A DNA stretch of 51,644 nt from the NCBI RefSeq assembly GCF_014359905.1, contig NZ_JACIYP010000029.1:1-51644 (forward strand). The letters are read 5' to 3'. This document shows positions 8,672-16,670 of this stretch, one piece after another. Each line of letters begins with the position of its first letter. The first letter of the stretch is position 1. Origin of the DNA: Hoeflea sp. (GTDB lineage Bacteria > Pseudomonadota > Alphaproteobacteria > Rhizobiales > Rhizobiaceae). The position numbers and the translations under genes were made by a program. The notes under the pieces were generated by a model. That model did not search any database, had not been told where the DNA came from, and was given only the letters and a program-made list of their open reading frames with translations.

Positions 8672-9844
8672 ATGCGGCCACTGGACGATATTCTGGTGGT
8701 CAGCCTGGAACAGGCGGTTTCCGCACCCTATTGCACGCGGCTCCTGGGCGATCAGGGCGCACGAGTGATCAAGGTCGAGCGCCCCGATGGCGGCGACTTC
8801 GCGCGCAGTTACGACACCCGCATTCACGGCGAAAGCAGCTATTTCATCTGGGGCAACAGATCCAAGGAAAGCCTGGCGCTTGATCTGAAATCTCCGGACG
8901 CGATCGCCACGCTGAAATCCATTCTAGCGCGCGCAGATGTGTTTGTACAAAATCTCGCGCCCGGCGCGGCCGAACGGTTGGGTCTGGGTGAGGCGCAACT
9001 GCGCAAAGAAAACCCACGGCTGATCACGTGTTCAATCTCCGGCTTTGGCCCGGGCGGGCCTTATGATGGGCGCAAGGCATATGATTTACTCATTCAGGCC
9101 GAGGCCGGATTTCTGTCGATCACCGGCACCCCCGACACGCCCGTAAAATCCGGCATCTCTATCGCTGATATCTGCTCCGGGGTTACCGCCTATCATTCGA
9201 TCCTGTCCGCGCTTTTGATGCGCGCAAAGACCGGGATCGGCGATCATATCGAAATCTCGATGCTCGAAGCGATGGCCGAATGGATGGGCTATCCGATGTA
9301 TTATGCCTTTGATGGCGCTTCGCCACCGCCCCGCACGGGTGCCGGACACGCCACGATCTACCCCTATGGTCCGTTCGAGACCTTGGATGGCCAAGTGCTG
9401 TTCGGGCTGCAGAATGACCGCGAATGGAAGGCGTTTTGCGAGCAAGTGCTGGAGCGCCCCGATATGGCGTTTGATTCCCGGTTTGTCGGCAGTTCTGGTC
9501 GCGCCGATCATCGTGATGTAATCGCCGAGGTGATTGCCGAGGTGTTGCCCAAGCTTACCACGTCCGAGGCGCTGGCGCGGCTGGAACGCGCCGGGATCGC
9601 CACTGCCGAAGTGCGCGATATGGCTGGGCTATGGGCACATCCGCAATTGGCCGCGCGTGGACGCTGGCAGCAGATCGACACGCCAGCGGGTGCTATGCCC
9701 GCGTTGACCCCGGCCAGCGGACAGGGTTGGAAGCCACAGATGGCCCCAGTACCGCGTCTTGGCGAACATACTCAACAAATACTCGAAGAATTCGCGCCGG
9801 GGACAGTGCCAGACGCAACCGCCGATCCGAAAAACGGAGTGTAA
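8672..9844 (+). CDS. CaiB/BaiF family (class III) CoA transferase
   Basis: Transfers CoA between carboxylic acids through an aspartyl-CoA anhydride intermediate. 390 residues from ATG 8672, which follows AGGAGG and gives the usual family start (RPLDDILVVSLEQ). An alternative ATG at 8642 overlaps the upstream stop but has no ribosome site. The catalytic Asp is likely that in YDLLIQAEAGF, and GDQGARVIKVERP near the N-terminus is typical. It lies between the citryl-CoA-lyase-like gene and an acyl-CoA dehydrogenase. One of four CaiB-type genes here; the others are at 17492, 21137 and 35310. Confidence 0.87.
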   Translation: MRPLDDILVVSLEQAVSAPYCTRLLGDQGARVIKVERPDGGDFARSYDTRIHGESSYFIWGNRSKESLALDLKSPDAIATLKSILARADVFVQNLAPGAAERLGLGEAQLRKENPRLITCSISGFGPGGPYDGRKAYDLLIQAEAGFLSITGTPDTPVKSGISIADICSGVTAYHSILSALLMRAKTGIGDHIEISMLEAMAEWMGYPMYYAFDGASPPPRTGAGHATIYPYGPFETLDGQVLFGLQNDREWKAFCEQVLERPDMAFDSRFVGSSGRADHRDVIAEVIAEVLPKLTTSEALARLERAGIATAEVRDMAGLWAHPQLAARGRWQQIDTPAGAMPALTPASGQGWKPQMAPVPRLGEHTQQILEEFAPGTVPDATADPKNGV

Positions 9845-9849
9845 CCACA

Positions 9850-11013
9850 GTGAAAACCTCAGCTCCCGATTCCCATAATGATCTGCGCGACGCGATAAGT
9901 GCGCTTTGTGCCGAGTTCCCCCCCGAGTATCACCGCAAACATGGTGCCGCAGAAACCTATCCCGAAGAATTCGTCGATGCCCTGACCAAGGCTGGTTGGC
10001 TGGCGGCAATGATCCCCGAGGAATTCGGCGGCTCCGGTCTTGGCCTGACCGAGGCCAGTATCGTGATGGAAGAGATCAACAGATCAGGTGGCAATGCTGG
10101 GCATTGTCACGGGCAGATGTACAATATGGGTACCTTGTTACGGCACGGGTCGGATATCCAAAAGCAGCAATATCTGCCGGGCATCGCCTCGGGAAAACTT
10201 AGGCTGCAATCCATGGCGGTGACCGAACCAACAACGGGTACCGATACAACCAAAATGAAAACCACCGCTGTAAAAAAGAACGACCGATATATGATCAACG
10301 GTCAGAAGGTCTGGATCAGCCGATTGCAGCATTCCGATCTGATGATCCTGCTGGCACGCACCACGCCGCTGGCCGAGGTCAGGCGCAAGTCACAAGGCAT
10401 GTCGATTTTTATCGTCGATTTGAAAGATGCCATCGGTAACGGGATGGAGATCCAGCCGATCGCCAATCTGGTGGGCCACGAAACCAACGAAGTATTTTTC
10501 GACAACCTCGAAATTCCGGCTGAAAACCTGATCGGCGAAGAGGGGCGCGGGTTTCATCACATCCTTGATGGGCTGAATGCCGAGCGCACGTTGATTGCCG
10601 CGGAATGTATTGGTGATGGCTATTGGTTCGTGGAAAAGGCGCGCGACTATGCCTGTGAGCGGGTGGTTTTCGATCGCCCTATCGGGCAAAATCAGGGTGT
10701 CCAGTTCCCGATTTCGAAATCCTACATCGCCATCGAGGCCGCTAATCTGATGCGGTTTGAAGCGTGCAAGCGCTTTGATGCAGGCGAGGATTGCGGCGCG
10801 CAGGCTAATATGGCCAAGCTGCTGGGCGCCGACGCCTCTTGGGAAGCGGCTAATGCCTGCATCCAGACCCATGGCGGCTTTGGCTTTGCCCGCGAATACG
10901 ATATCGAACGCAAGTTCCGCGAAACTCGGCTGTATCAGGTTGCGCCGATCTCAACCAATCTGATCCTGTCTTATGTCGGCGAGCATATCCTCGGAATGCC
11001 GAGGTCTTTTTGA
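9850..11013 (+). CDS. Acyl-CoA dehydrogenase
   Basis: FAD-dependent acyl-CoA dehydrogenase of 387 residues. I place the start at GTG 9850: CGGAG lies about 10 bases upstream, and the product then has the same N-terminal length as the relative at 34147. The frame opens earlier, at 9631, inside the CoA transferase gene. Visible are VTEPTTGTDT (signature), GQKVWIS, and the probable catalytic Glu in LNAERTLIAAECIG at the isovaleryl-CoA dehydrogenase position. The C-terminus is GMPRSF. The next start lies 4 bp downstream. Substrate unknown. Confidence 0.88.
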   Translation: MKTSAPDSHNDLRDAISALCAEFPPEYHRKHGAAETYPEEFVDALTKAGWLAAMIPEEFGGSGLGLTEASIVMEEINRSGGNAGHCHGQMYNMGTLLRHGSDIQKQQYLPGIASGKLRLQSMAVTEPTTGTDTTKMKTTAVKKNDRYMINGQKVWISRLQHSDLMILLARTTPLAEVRRKSQGMSIFIVDLKDAIGNGMEIQPIANLVGHETNEVFFDNLEIPAENLIGEEGRGFHHILDGLNAERTLIAAECIGDGYWFVEKARDYACERVVFDRPIGQNQGVQFPISKSYIAIEAANLMRFEACKRFDAGEDCGAQANMAKLLGADASWEAANACIQTHGGFGFAREYDIERKFRETRLYQVAPISTNLILSYVGEHILGMPRSF

Positions 11014-11017
11014 GCCC

Positions 11018-11872
11018 ATGACCGAAGAAATTGACGTATCCTCTCTCAAAACCTGGATCGGAAACTCCGAAACGGTGAGCGATTATTTGACGAGCTCGCT
11101 AGTCGGTAGGTTTCACGCCACACTTGATCCGCTCCTGTGGCTTGGAGGGGATGGTGCCCCATTGGGTATTCAGTGGTGTACGAACGTGTCGGCGGCGCAT
11201 ACAGGCAAACTGTCAGAGGACGGTCATGCCCTGAAAGGTGATTTTTTGCCGCCTGTGCCGCTTCCTGCCCGAATGTGGGCTGGGGGTGAGATCATCCACT
11301 ACCAGGAACTTTCTACAGATATGTCGGTGATCCGGATTTCGAAAGTTTCGGATGTCGTCGCCAAAAATGGGAAAAGCGGACCTCTGTTCTTTGTTACGAT
11401 CGATCAGGAATTTTTCTCGCAGGATCGCCTGTGCATATCTGAGCGTCAGGATTTCGTTTTTCGGGATTTTCCAAAGACAGGCAAACCGATCACGTCCAAG
11501 CCGGCATCGCTGACCGATACCGTCCGGGGCACCCTAATGGGAAAGCTGACACCTGACCCAATATTGTTGTTTCGCTACTCGGCTCTGACCTTCAATTCTC
11601 ACCGTATTCATTATGATCAGGGCTATGCGTGCAACACCGAAGGCTATCCCGGCATTGTTGTGCATGGTCCATTGCAGGCAACGTGGTTGCTCAACTTAGC
11701 TGCGAAAATCGTCGGCAAACCACCCCGCCGCTTTTCTTTTCGCGGCCTGGCGCCGGTTACAGCAGGAAGCCCGATCTCTCTATTTCATGCTGGAGACAAG
11801 AATAGTGGCAAGGTCTGGTGCGAGGCGGATAATGGCGTCACAAGTTTTGTGGCGCAATACCATGATAGCTGA
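11018..11872 (+). CDS. HTD2/mesaconyl-CoA-hydratase-like dehydratase
   Basis: A 284-residue double-hotdog protein of the FAS1-like dehydratase/HTD2 group, which includes mesaconyl-C4-CoA hydratase. The C-terminal half has the group active-site stretch FRYSALTFNSHRIHYDQGYA, where His and Asp/Tyr form the hydration site, followed by VHGPLQATWLL. ATG 11018 comes four bases after the previous stop. It is the last gene of the operon and faces the PaaK-like gene that ends at 11912. It could supply the hydratase step between carboxylase and lyase that a crotonase performs in the leucine pathway; that is an inference from position. Confidence 0.75.
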   Translation: MTEEIDVSSLKTWIGNSETVSDYLTSSLVGRFHATLDPLLWLGGDGAPLGIQWCTNVSAAHTGKLSEDGHALKGDFLPPVPLPARMWAGGEIIHYQELSTDMSVIRISKVSDVVAKNGKSGPLFFVTIDQEFFSQDRLCISERQDFVFRDFPKTGKPITSKPASLTDTVRGTLMGKLTPDPILLFRYSALTFNSHRIHYDQGYACNTEGYPGIVVHGPLQATWLLNLAAKIVGKPPRRFSFRGLAPVTAGSPISLFHAGDKNSGKVWCEADNGVTSFVAQYHDS

Positions 11873-11911
11873 CCCGGTGACGACCAGTCATCGCGTTCAC
11901 TATGAACCCGG

Positions 11912-13108
11912 TCACATATCCTTGCGATTGACAATCAATTCTGCACCTTCGGGAAGCTTATCAACGAACTCCACCTTGTCGGCGCGTATGCGGGCAGTCA
12001 TCTGAAACGCCTCTTTTGCGGCGGCCTCAGTGGCCGGTTTGTCGCCGTTGTCGTCCAATATAATGCGCAAGCATAGCATATCGCGGTCGTTCTCTCGCGT
12101 GACCACAGCCTGTGCAGCTGAAATGCCAGGTGTCGCGATGACTACCTCTTCAATTGCCCGGGGATAGACAAAAATCTCGCGCACCTTTACCGCTGCGCCA
12201 ACCCTGCCTTGTATCGCCGAAAGCCGCGTGACCCGACCATCCGCCCCGCTTTCCAGCGCATAGGCACTGTCGCCGGTGCCGAACCGGATCATCGGCCAAT
12301 CGGCTTGGCACGAGGTGACGACGATCTCGCCTGTTTCGCCATCCGCCAATGGCGCGCCGCTTTCGGGGTCACATATCTGCACGATCCGGTCGGGGTGAAC
12401 CAGATATCCATCGCCACCGTCTTCATAACCGACAAGCCCCAGATCGGCGGTCGCATAGGCCGCCCAGGTTTTTACACCATAGTCGGCCTCAATCCGGCGG
12501 CGCTTGGCCATCCAGTCGCCCATCTCTCCGCCTAAAAAGGCGGACTTCACTGTCCAAGCGTCGCGGCCATAGGTTTCGATTACCGTATCGGCCAGAGCCA
12601 GGAAAAACGCGGTGCTGGCGCAAATCGACGTAACACCGATTTCGCGAATGATCTGGGCCTGCAATTCACGGTTTCCGGTGCCGCCCGGAACTACGGTCGC
12701 GCCAACGGCCTGCGCGGCCTCATCAAACAAGAGCCCCGCCGGGACCAGATGATAGGCCCAAGTGTTCAGGACGATATCGGCATCTGTGATCCCCGCAGAC
12801 CTGAACAAAAGATCAAGCCCATGACCGCCAGTACCAGGCAACGAGGGTTCAAATATCGGGCCCGGAGACACATAGATGCGCGATACGTCTTTGGGATCGA
12901 CGGCTAGGAACCCGCCAAAAGGCGGGTTCGCTCTTTGGAGCGTTAGCAGCTCCTCTTTTTTCATCACCGGCAGACGGGAGAGTTCAGCCAGTGACGAAAC
13001 CTTGGATGGCTCAAAACCCACTTTGTCAAACCGTGCCTTCAGTCCTGGTGCCACCTGGGCTGCTTTGGCATAGGCCCTGGCAATTTCCGAATAGACAGAG
13101 TCAGACAT
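11912..13108 (-). CDS. PaaK-family homologue with degenerate ATP-binding loop
   Basis: A 398-residue relative of phenylacetate-CoA ligase, shorter than usual. Start ATG 13108 has AAGGGA upstream. Family features remain in ATADLGLVGYE, IRFGTGDSA and the C-terminal fold (VREIFVYPRAIEEV). However, the P-loop that should read SSGTTGxP is SPGPIFEPSLPG, and the C-terminal catalytic Lys region ends in ELIVNRKDM without the usual GK motif. ATP-dependent adenylation is therefore doubtful. It may bind acyl-CoA or an acyl acid without adenylating it. Last gene of the 17389-11912 operon, 25 bp after the crotonase. Confidence 0.75.
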   Translation of the reverse strand: MSDSVYSEIARAYAKAAQVAPGLKARFDKVGFEPSKVSSLAELSRLPVMKKEELLTLQRANPPFGGFLAVDPKDVSRIYVSPGPIFEPSLPGTGGHGLDLLFRSAGITDADIVLNTWAYHLVPAGLLFDEAAQAVGATVVPGGTGNRELQAQIIREIGVTSICASTAFFLALADTVIETYGRDAWTVKSAFLGGEMGDWMAKRRRIEADYGVKTWAAYATADLGLVGYEDGGDGYLVHPDRIVQICDPESGAPLADGETGEIVVTSCQADWPMIRFGTGDSAYALESGADGRVTRLSAIQGRVGAAVKVREIFVYPRAIEEVVIATPGISAAQAVVTRENDRDMLCLRIILDDNGDKPATEAAAKEAFQMTARIRADKVEFVDKLPEGAELIVNRKDM

Positions 13109-13133
13109 GGTGGATTCCCTTGTGTTGGTTGAC

Positions 13134-13943
13134 TTAGAGTGGGCAATCTTTGCGGAAGTTTGGCGCGCGCTTTTCGCGGTGAGAAAGAACACCTTCTTTT
13201 ACGTCATCGCCCATAAAGCCCAGCATTTCCAGCGCGGTCGAGGCATCAAAAATCGGCCCTGCCTGACGCAGCCAGTTGTTCAGCGAATATTTGGTCCAGC
13301 GAAGCGCGCTTTGCGAACCAGTGGCCATTTCAGTCGCGGTATCAATCGAAATCTGTTCCAGATCGTCATCTTCGACGCACATCGACACCATGCCAATACG
13401 GTCGGCCTCTTCACCGGTGATAGGTTTGCAAGTCAAGAGGTAGTATTTGGCTTTGGCCATACCGCACAGCAGAGGCCAGATGATCGCGGCGCAATCGCCG
13501 GCAGCGACACCCAGCCGCGGGTGGCCATCAACGATTTTAGCGCGTTTGCCCGCGATGGAAATATCGGCAAGGATACCCACAACAAGACCCGCACCAGCCG
13601 CAGGACCGTTGATTGCCGAGATGATGATCTTGTTACAATTGATAATGTTGTAGACCAGATCTTTGGCTTCTTTCCAGGTCTTCATCACCGTGTCGAAATT
13701 ACCGGTGATGCCCTCAATCAGACTGAAATCGCCGCCTGCCGAAAACGCTTTACCCCGGCCTGTGACGATCACCGCGTTGATGTCTTGGTCGCGGTCGATG
13801 TCAATCCAGATATCGGTCATTTGGGTGTGGGTTTCGGCATCGACGGAGTTGTAAGTCTCGGGCCGGTCAAAAATGATGCGCAGAACGCGATCTGCCGGGT
13901 AGTCGAAAGACAGTTTCGGGTACTTCGTTGCGTAGTCAGTCAT
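13134..13943 (-). CDS. Enoyl-CoA hydratase/isomerase (crotonase) family protein
   Basis: Crotonase-fold protein of 269 residues. ATG 13943 is preceded by GAGGAAG; the frame opens 33 bases earlier. The first oxyanion strand SAGGDF and the second, NGPAAGAGL, are present. The two hydratase glutamates are not: the QPE position reads HPR and the second lies in [12 protein letters not shown] pair (VAAGDCAA) remains. It may therefore be an isomerase, hydrolase, C-C hydrolase or another crotonase rather than a simple hydratase. Lies 29 bp after the acyl-CoA dehydrogenase gene and 25 bp before the PaaK-like gene. Confidence 0.85.
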   Translation of the reverse strand: MTDYATKYPKLSFDYPADRVLRIIFDRPETYNSVDAETHTQMTDIWIDIDRDQDINAVIVTGRGKAFSAGGDFSLIEGITGNFDTVMKTWKEAKDLVYNIINCNKIIISAINGPAAGAGLVVGILADISIAGKRAKIVDGHPRLGVAAGDCAAIIWPLLCGMAKAKYYLLTCKPITGEEADRIGMVSMCVEDDDLEQISIDTATEMATGSQSALRWTKYSLNNWLRQAGPIFDASTALEMLGFMGDDVKEGVLSHREKRAPNFRKDCPL

Positions 13944-13972
13944 TTTCGCTTCCTCTGTTTGGAACATGGCTG

Positions 13973-15118
13973 TCAAAGGCCCAGAACGGCCTTGGACAAG
14001 ATATTTCGTTGGATTTCATTCGATCCGCCGTAGATTGTTGTCGGTCGCGCTTTGTAAAAACTGGTCAACACATCGACTCCCATATTGCCCACTTGCAGCG
14101 GCCCGATACTGCCACCATCGGGGCCTGCGACCTCGATCATCAGTTCGGATATCCGTTGATAGGTCTCGGTCACCCAGATTTTCAGCATCGAGACATCGGC
14201 CCCCAGTGTCTCTCCGCGCTTGAGCTGGTCGGCAAATCGGCTGTAGAGGGCTGCGTGGTCCTCGACGTCCAGTGCTACTTCGGCGTAGCGATCCCGAAAC
14301 ACCGGATCGTCGAAAGCGCCGCGACCGCGGGCAAAAGTTTCAAGCTGACCCAGTGCATTCTGCGCAAGGCCGGGTGAGCCGATGAATATCCGCTCAAAGC
14401 TGAGCAGCGCCTTGGCCATGCTCCAACCCTTGTTAATCTCGCCCACCAAATTGGCGCGCGGGGTTCGGGCATTGTCAAAAAACACTTCGCAAAACTCGGT
14501 CTCGCCTGCCAGCGTGGTGATGGTGCGCACGTCGACGCCTGGCTGATCCATGCTGGCCAGAACAAAACTGATGCCCTGTTGTTTTTTAGGCGCATCGGGG
14601 TCGGTACGCACGAGCATGAAGATATGGGTGGCGTCATGGGCCATCGTGGTCCAGATCTTCTGGCCGTTGATGACGAAATCATCGCCATCAATCACAGCAC
14701 TGGTACGCAGATTTGCCAGATCAGAGCCGGCGCCGGATTCAGAATAACCCTGACACCAGATGTCTTCACAGCTCAGGATGCGCGGCAACCAATAATCCTT
14801 TTGCGCCCGGGTGCCGAATTTGATGATCAGCGGGCCGACCATCTGGATCCCCATGTCGCGGCCCCGATTGACGCCATAGCGCTGCTGTTCTTCGTAGAAG
14901 ATCAGCAGTTTAGCAGCTTCCAGTTCCATGCCGCCAAATTCAGCGGGCCAGGCAGGGGCGACCCAGCCTTTGGCGTGCAGCTTCACATGCCAGTGCTTCA
15001 TCTCGGCGAATTTGGGCCGGTGCGGCAGGTGGCGCAGTTCCTCGGGGTATTCGGCCTCGAAAAAGGTTCTGACCTCGGTGCGAAACTCTTCATCGCTCAT
15101 CGCGTTCCAGTCGGTCAT
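13973..15118 (-). CDS. Acyl-CoA dehydrogenase, catalytic-type subunit of a two-gene pair
   Basis: FAD enzyme of 381 residues. ATG 15118 overlaps the stop of the preceding dehydrogenase gene (ATGA), which sets the start against a longer frame from 15187. Seen are SESGAGSDLA, NGQKIWTT, the candidate catalytic Glu242 in LSFERIFIG, and YGGSNEIQRNI at the C-terminus. Its neighbour at 15115-16224 is a second dehydrogenase-fold chain lacking this Glu. Adjacent unlike acyl-CoA dehydrogenase chains are the hallmark of alpha2beta2 enzymes known from steroid side-chain catabolism (ChsE1-ChsE2 type), so the two probably form one enzyme acting on a bulky acyl-CoA. Confidence 0.88.
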   Translation of the reverse strand: MTDWNAMSDEEFRTEVRTFFEAEYPEELRHLPHRPKFAEMKHWHVKLHAKGWVAPAWPAEFGGMELEAAKLLIFYEEQQRYGVNRGRDMGIQMVGPLIIKFGTRAQKDYWLPRILSCEDIWCQGYSESGAGSDLANLRTSAVIDGDDFVINGQKIWTTMAHDATHIFMLVRTDPDAPKKQQGISFVLASMDQPGVDVRTITTLAGETEFCEVFFDNARTPRANLVGEINKGWSMAKALLSFERIFIGSPGLAQNALGQLETFARGRGAFDDPVFRDRYAEVALDVEDHAALYSRFADQLKRGETLGADVSMLKIWVTETYQRISELMIEVAGPDGGSIGPLQVGNMGVDVLTSFYKARPTTIYGGSNEIQRNILSKAVLGL

Positions 15119-16224
15119 TGCGCGGCCTCCTCTGTTTCTTTTGCATCCAGCCAGCGGCGCCGGTGAAAAGCCGCATCCCCCAGCCACGCCGACAAGACAA
15201 GCGCCCTGTTCAGCAACAACCCGACATTGAATTCATCCGTATATCCGACCGCGCCATGCAGCTGGATCGCCTCGCGGGTGATTTTTTGCGCAGCGGTGCA
15301 GGCGCGGGCCTTGGCGCGACTTGCCTGTCGCACCCGTTCCAGCGTCGAACCTGCTTGATCCATCGCGGCCAGCGCCTCGCGTACGGCGGCCTGGGCAACT
15401 TCCTGCATGACGTGCATGTCAACGGCGCGGTGCTGGATCACCTGAAACGACCCGATCGGCTTGTCGAATTGTTCGCGGGTTTTGATATAGTCCAGCGTCA
15501 GCGCCAACGCAGCACCGCTTAGCCCGACCAGTTCAGCCGCTGCTAATGCGGTTGTATCCGCAACGGCATTCGCCAGCGCATCGGTTACCGCAGCACCTTC
15601 GGCCAGAATCTCTGCCGGGGTTTCCATAAAGCTTATTCCCCACAGTGCGCTTGCATCCGATTGCGCCCGGGCTTGCTTCGAAATACCAGAAGCGTCCGAC
15701 GAGACCCGCACCAAAACGGGGACACGCACGCTCTCGGCGATGACCAGAACATGGTCCGCACCACTGGCCCCGACCACCCAATCCTTACTGCCGGTCAGTG
15801 TAGCTCCATCAAAACGGCCTTCTATGACAGCCGACAGTCCCGTCGCACAGCGTTCCTGCCAGGCCACAGCCAACATGACATCGCCAGCGATAGCGGCTTT
15901 CAGCATCGGGTCCTGCGGGCACAGCCGTTGCATCAGCCCGATTGCCAGCCCGATTGTCGGCACCACCGGCTCAGGTGCGATCACACGGCCAACTTCTTCG
16001 GCAACCACGCCAGCCGCCGCCAACCCCATGCCAAGACCTCCCGCATCTTCGGGAGCTGCTGCGCCCAGCACACCGGCAGCGGCCAGTTCTCGCCAAACAT
16101 CGGCATCCCAATCTTTATCACTATCGCGCAAGCGACGTGCGCGCCTAAGGCCGCCCGCCCGGTCCAGCAGTGTTCCGACGCTGTCGCGCAAAATCCGCAG
16201 ATCTTCGTCTTGTACCATGGTCAT
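15115..16224 (-). CDS. Acyl-CoA dehydrogenase-like partner subunit
   Basis: A 369-residue acyl-CoA dehydrogenase-fold protein. The N-terminal half is diverged (AAPEDAGGLGMGL), but the C-terminal helical domain is clear: YIKTREQFDKPIGSFQVIQHRAVDM and IQLHGAVGYTDEF, the latter usual for FAD contacts across the dimer. Where the neighbour has the FER glutamate, this chain has Ala (TALAAAELVGLSG), so it probably lacks the catalytic base. It overlaps MaoC upstream and the catalytic dehydrogenase downstream by ATGA on both sides, implying coupled translation and fixed stoichiometry. Confidence 0.85.
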   Translation of the reverse strand: MTMVQDEDLRILRDSVGTLLDRAGGLRRARRLRDSDKDWDADVWRELAAAGVLGAAAPEDAGGLGMGLAAAGVVAEEVGRVIAPEPVVPTIGLAIGLMQRLCPQDPMLKAAIAGDVMLAVAWQERCATGLSAVIEGRFDGATLTGSKDWVVGASGADHVLVIAESVRVPVLVRVSSDASGISKQARAQSDASALWGISFMETPAEILAEGAAVTDALANAVADTTALAAAELVGLSGAALALTLDYIKTREQFDKPIGSFQVIQHRAVDMHVMQEVAQAAVREALAAMDQAGSTLERVRQASRAKARACTAAQKITREAIQLHGAVGYTDEFNVGLLLNRALVLSAWLGDAAFHRRRWLDAKETEEAAQ

Positions 16225-16670
16225 TTCAAGCCTTCCTTTCGGCGCTGGATCATCACCGGGGTCTCAACGCTCATAACAAGCTCTCCGGCGAGATTTCGCG
16301 CTTCGAGCGTGTAAATCAAAACACCCCGGTCAGGCTTGCTGCGCGATGGGACCAAAGACTGGACTTCGATCCGGATATTCAGCGGTTCTTCGGGACGCAG
16401 CGGGCGCTGCCAGCGCAGCTGGTTAAATCCGATACCGCCAATATTGGCGACGTCGACCATCAAGTTCCGCATGATCGGCTCAAACACGATCAAAAGGGTC
16501 TGAAAACCCGACGCGACCAGCCCGCCGTGGATGGCTTCAGCATAAGCTTCATCAGTATGTAAACGCTGAGGATCCCATTCCTGAGCAAACCCCATGATCT
16601 GCTGTTTGGTCAACGGCGCAGAGCGGAATTCAAAAACCTGACCGACCTTGAAATCCTCCAAATACTTCAT
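16221..16670 (-). CDS. MaoC-like enoyl-CoA hydratase (single hotdog)
   Basis: A 149-residue single-hotdog protein. The stretch EWDPQRLHTDEAYA matches the (R)-hydratase active-site pattern (Asp, then His five residues on), and ASGFQT follows as usual. It starts with ATGA overlapping the transglutaminase-like stop and ends overlapping the dehydrogenase partner start. Its neighbours suggest that it hydrates the enoyl-CoA made by the two-subunit dehydrogenase. In steroid side-chain breakdown such a MaoC protein works with a DUF35 protein before retro-aldol cleavage; the DUF35 and aldolase genes here are in the next operon (20658-21035 and 19503-20654). Confidence 0.87.
   Translation of the reverse strand: MKYLEDFKVGQVFEFRSAPLTKQQIMGFAQEWDPQRLHTDEAYAEAIHGGLVASGFQTLLIVFEPIMRNLMVDVANIGGIGFNQLRWQRPLRPEEPLNIRIEVQSLVPSRSKPDRGVLIYTLEARNLAGELVMSVETPVMIQRRKEGLK

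Noticed and set aside
1..11872. A standard leucine (liu) operon
   Set aside because: Carboxylase and HMG-lyase-like genes fit, but there is no crotonase in the operon. It also contains a PaaK-type ligase, citryl-CoA-lyase-like and CaiB genes, and the lyase has a changed active-site acid.
12908..12929. Strong hairpin GAACCCGCC-AAAA-GGCGGGTTC
   Set aside because: It lies inside the PaaK-like coding region and encodes part of NPPFGG. No gene ends there and no T-run follows, so I do not call it a terminator.
13107..14033. 308-codon plus-strand open frame
   Set aside because: Antisense to the crotonase at 13134-13943; no motif and no ribosome site. Same reasoning for plus frames at 17975-19153, 23617-24504 and 30002-30775.
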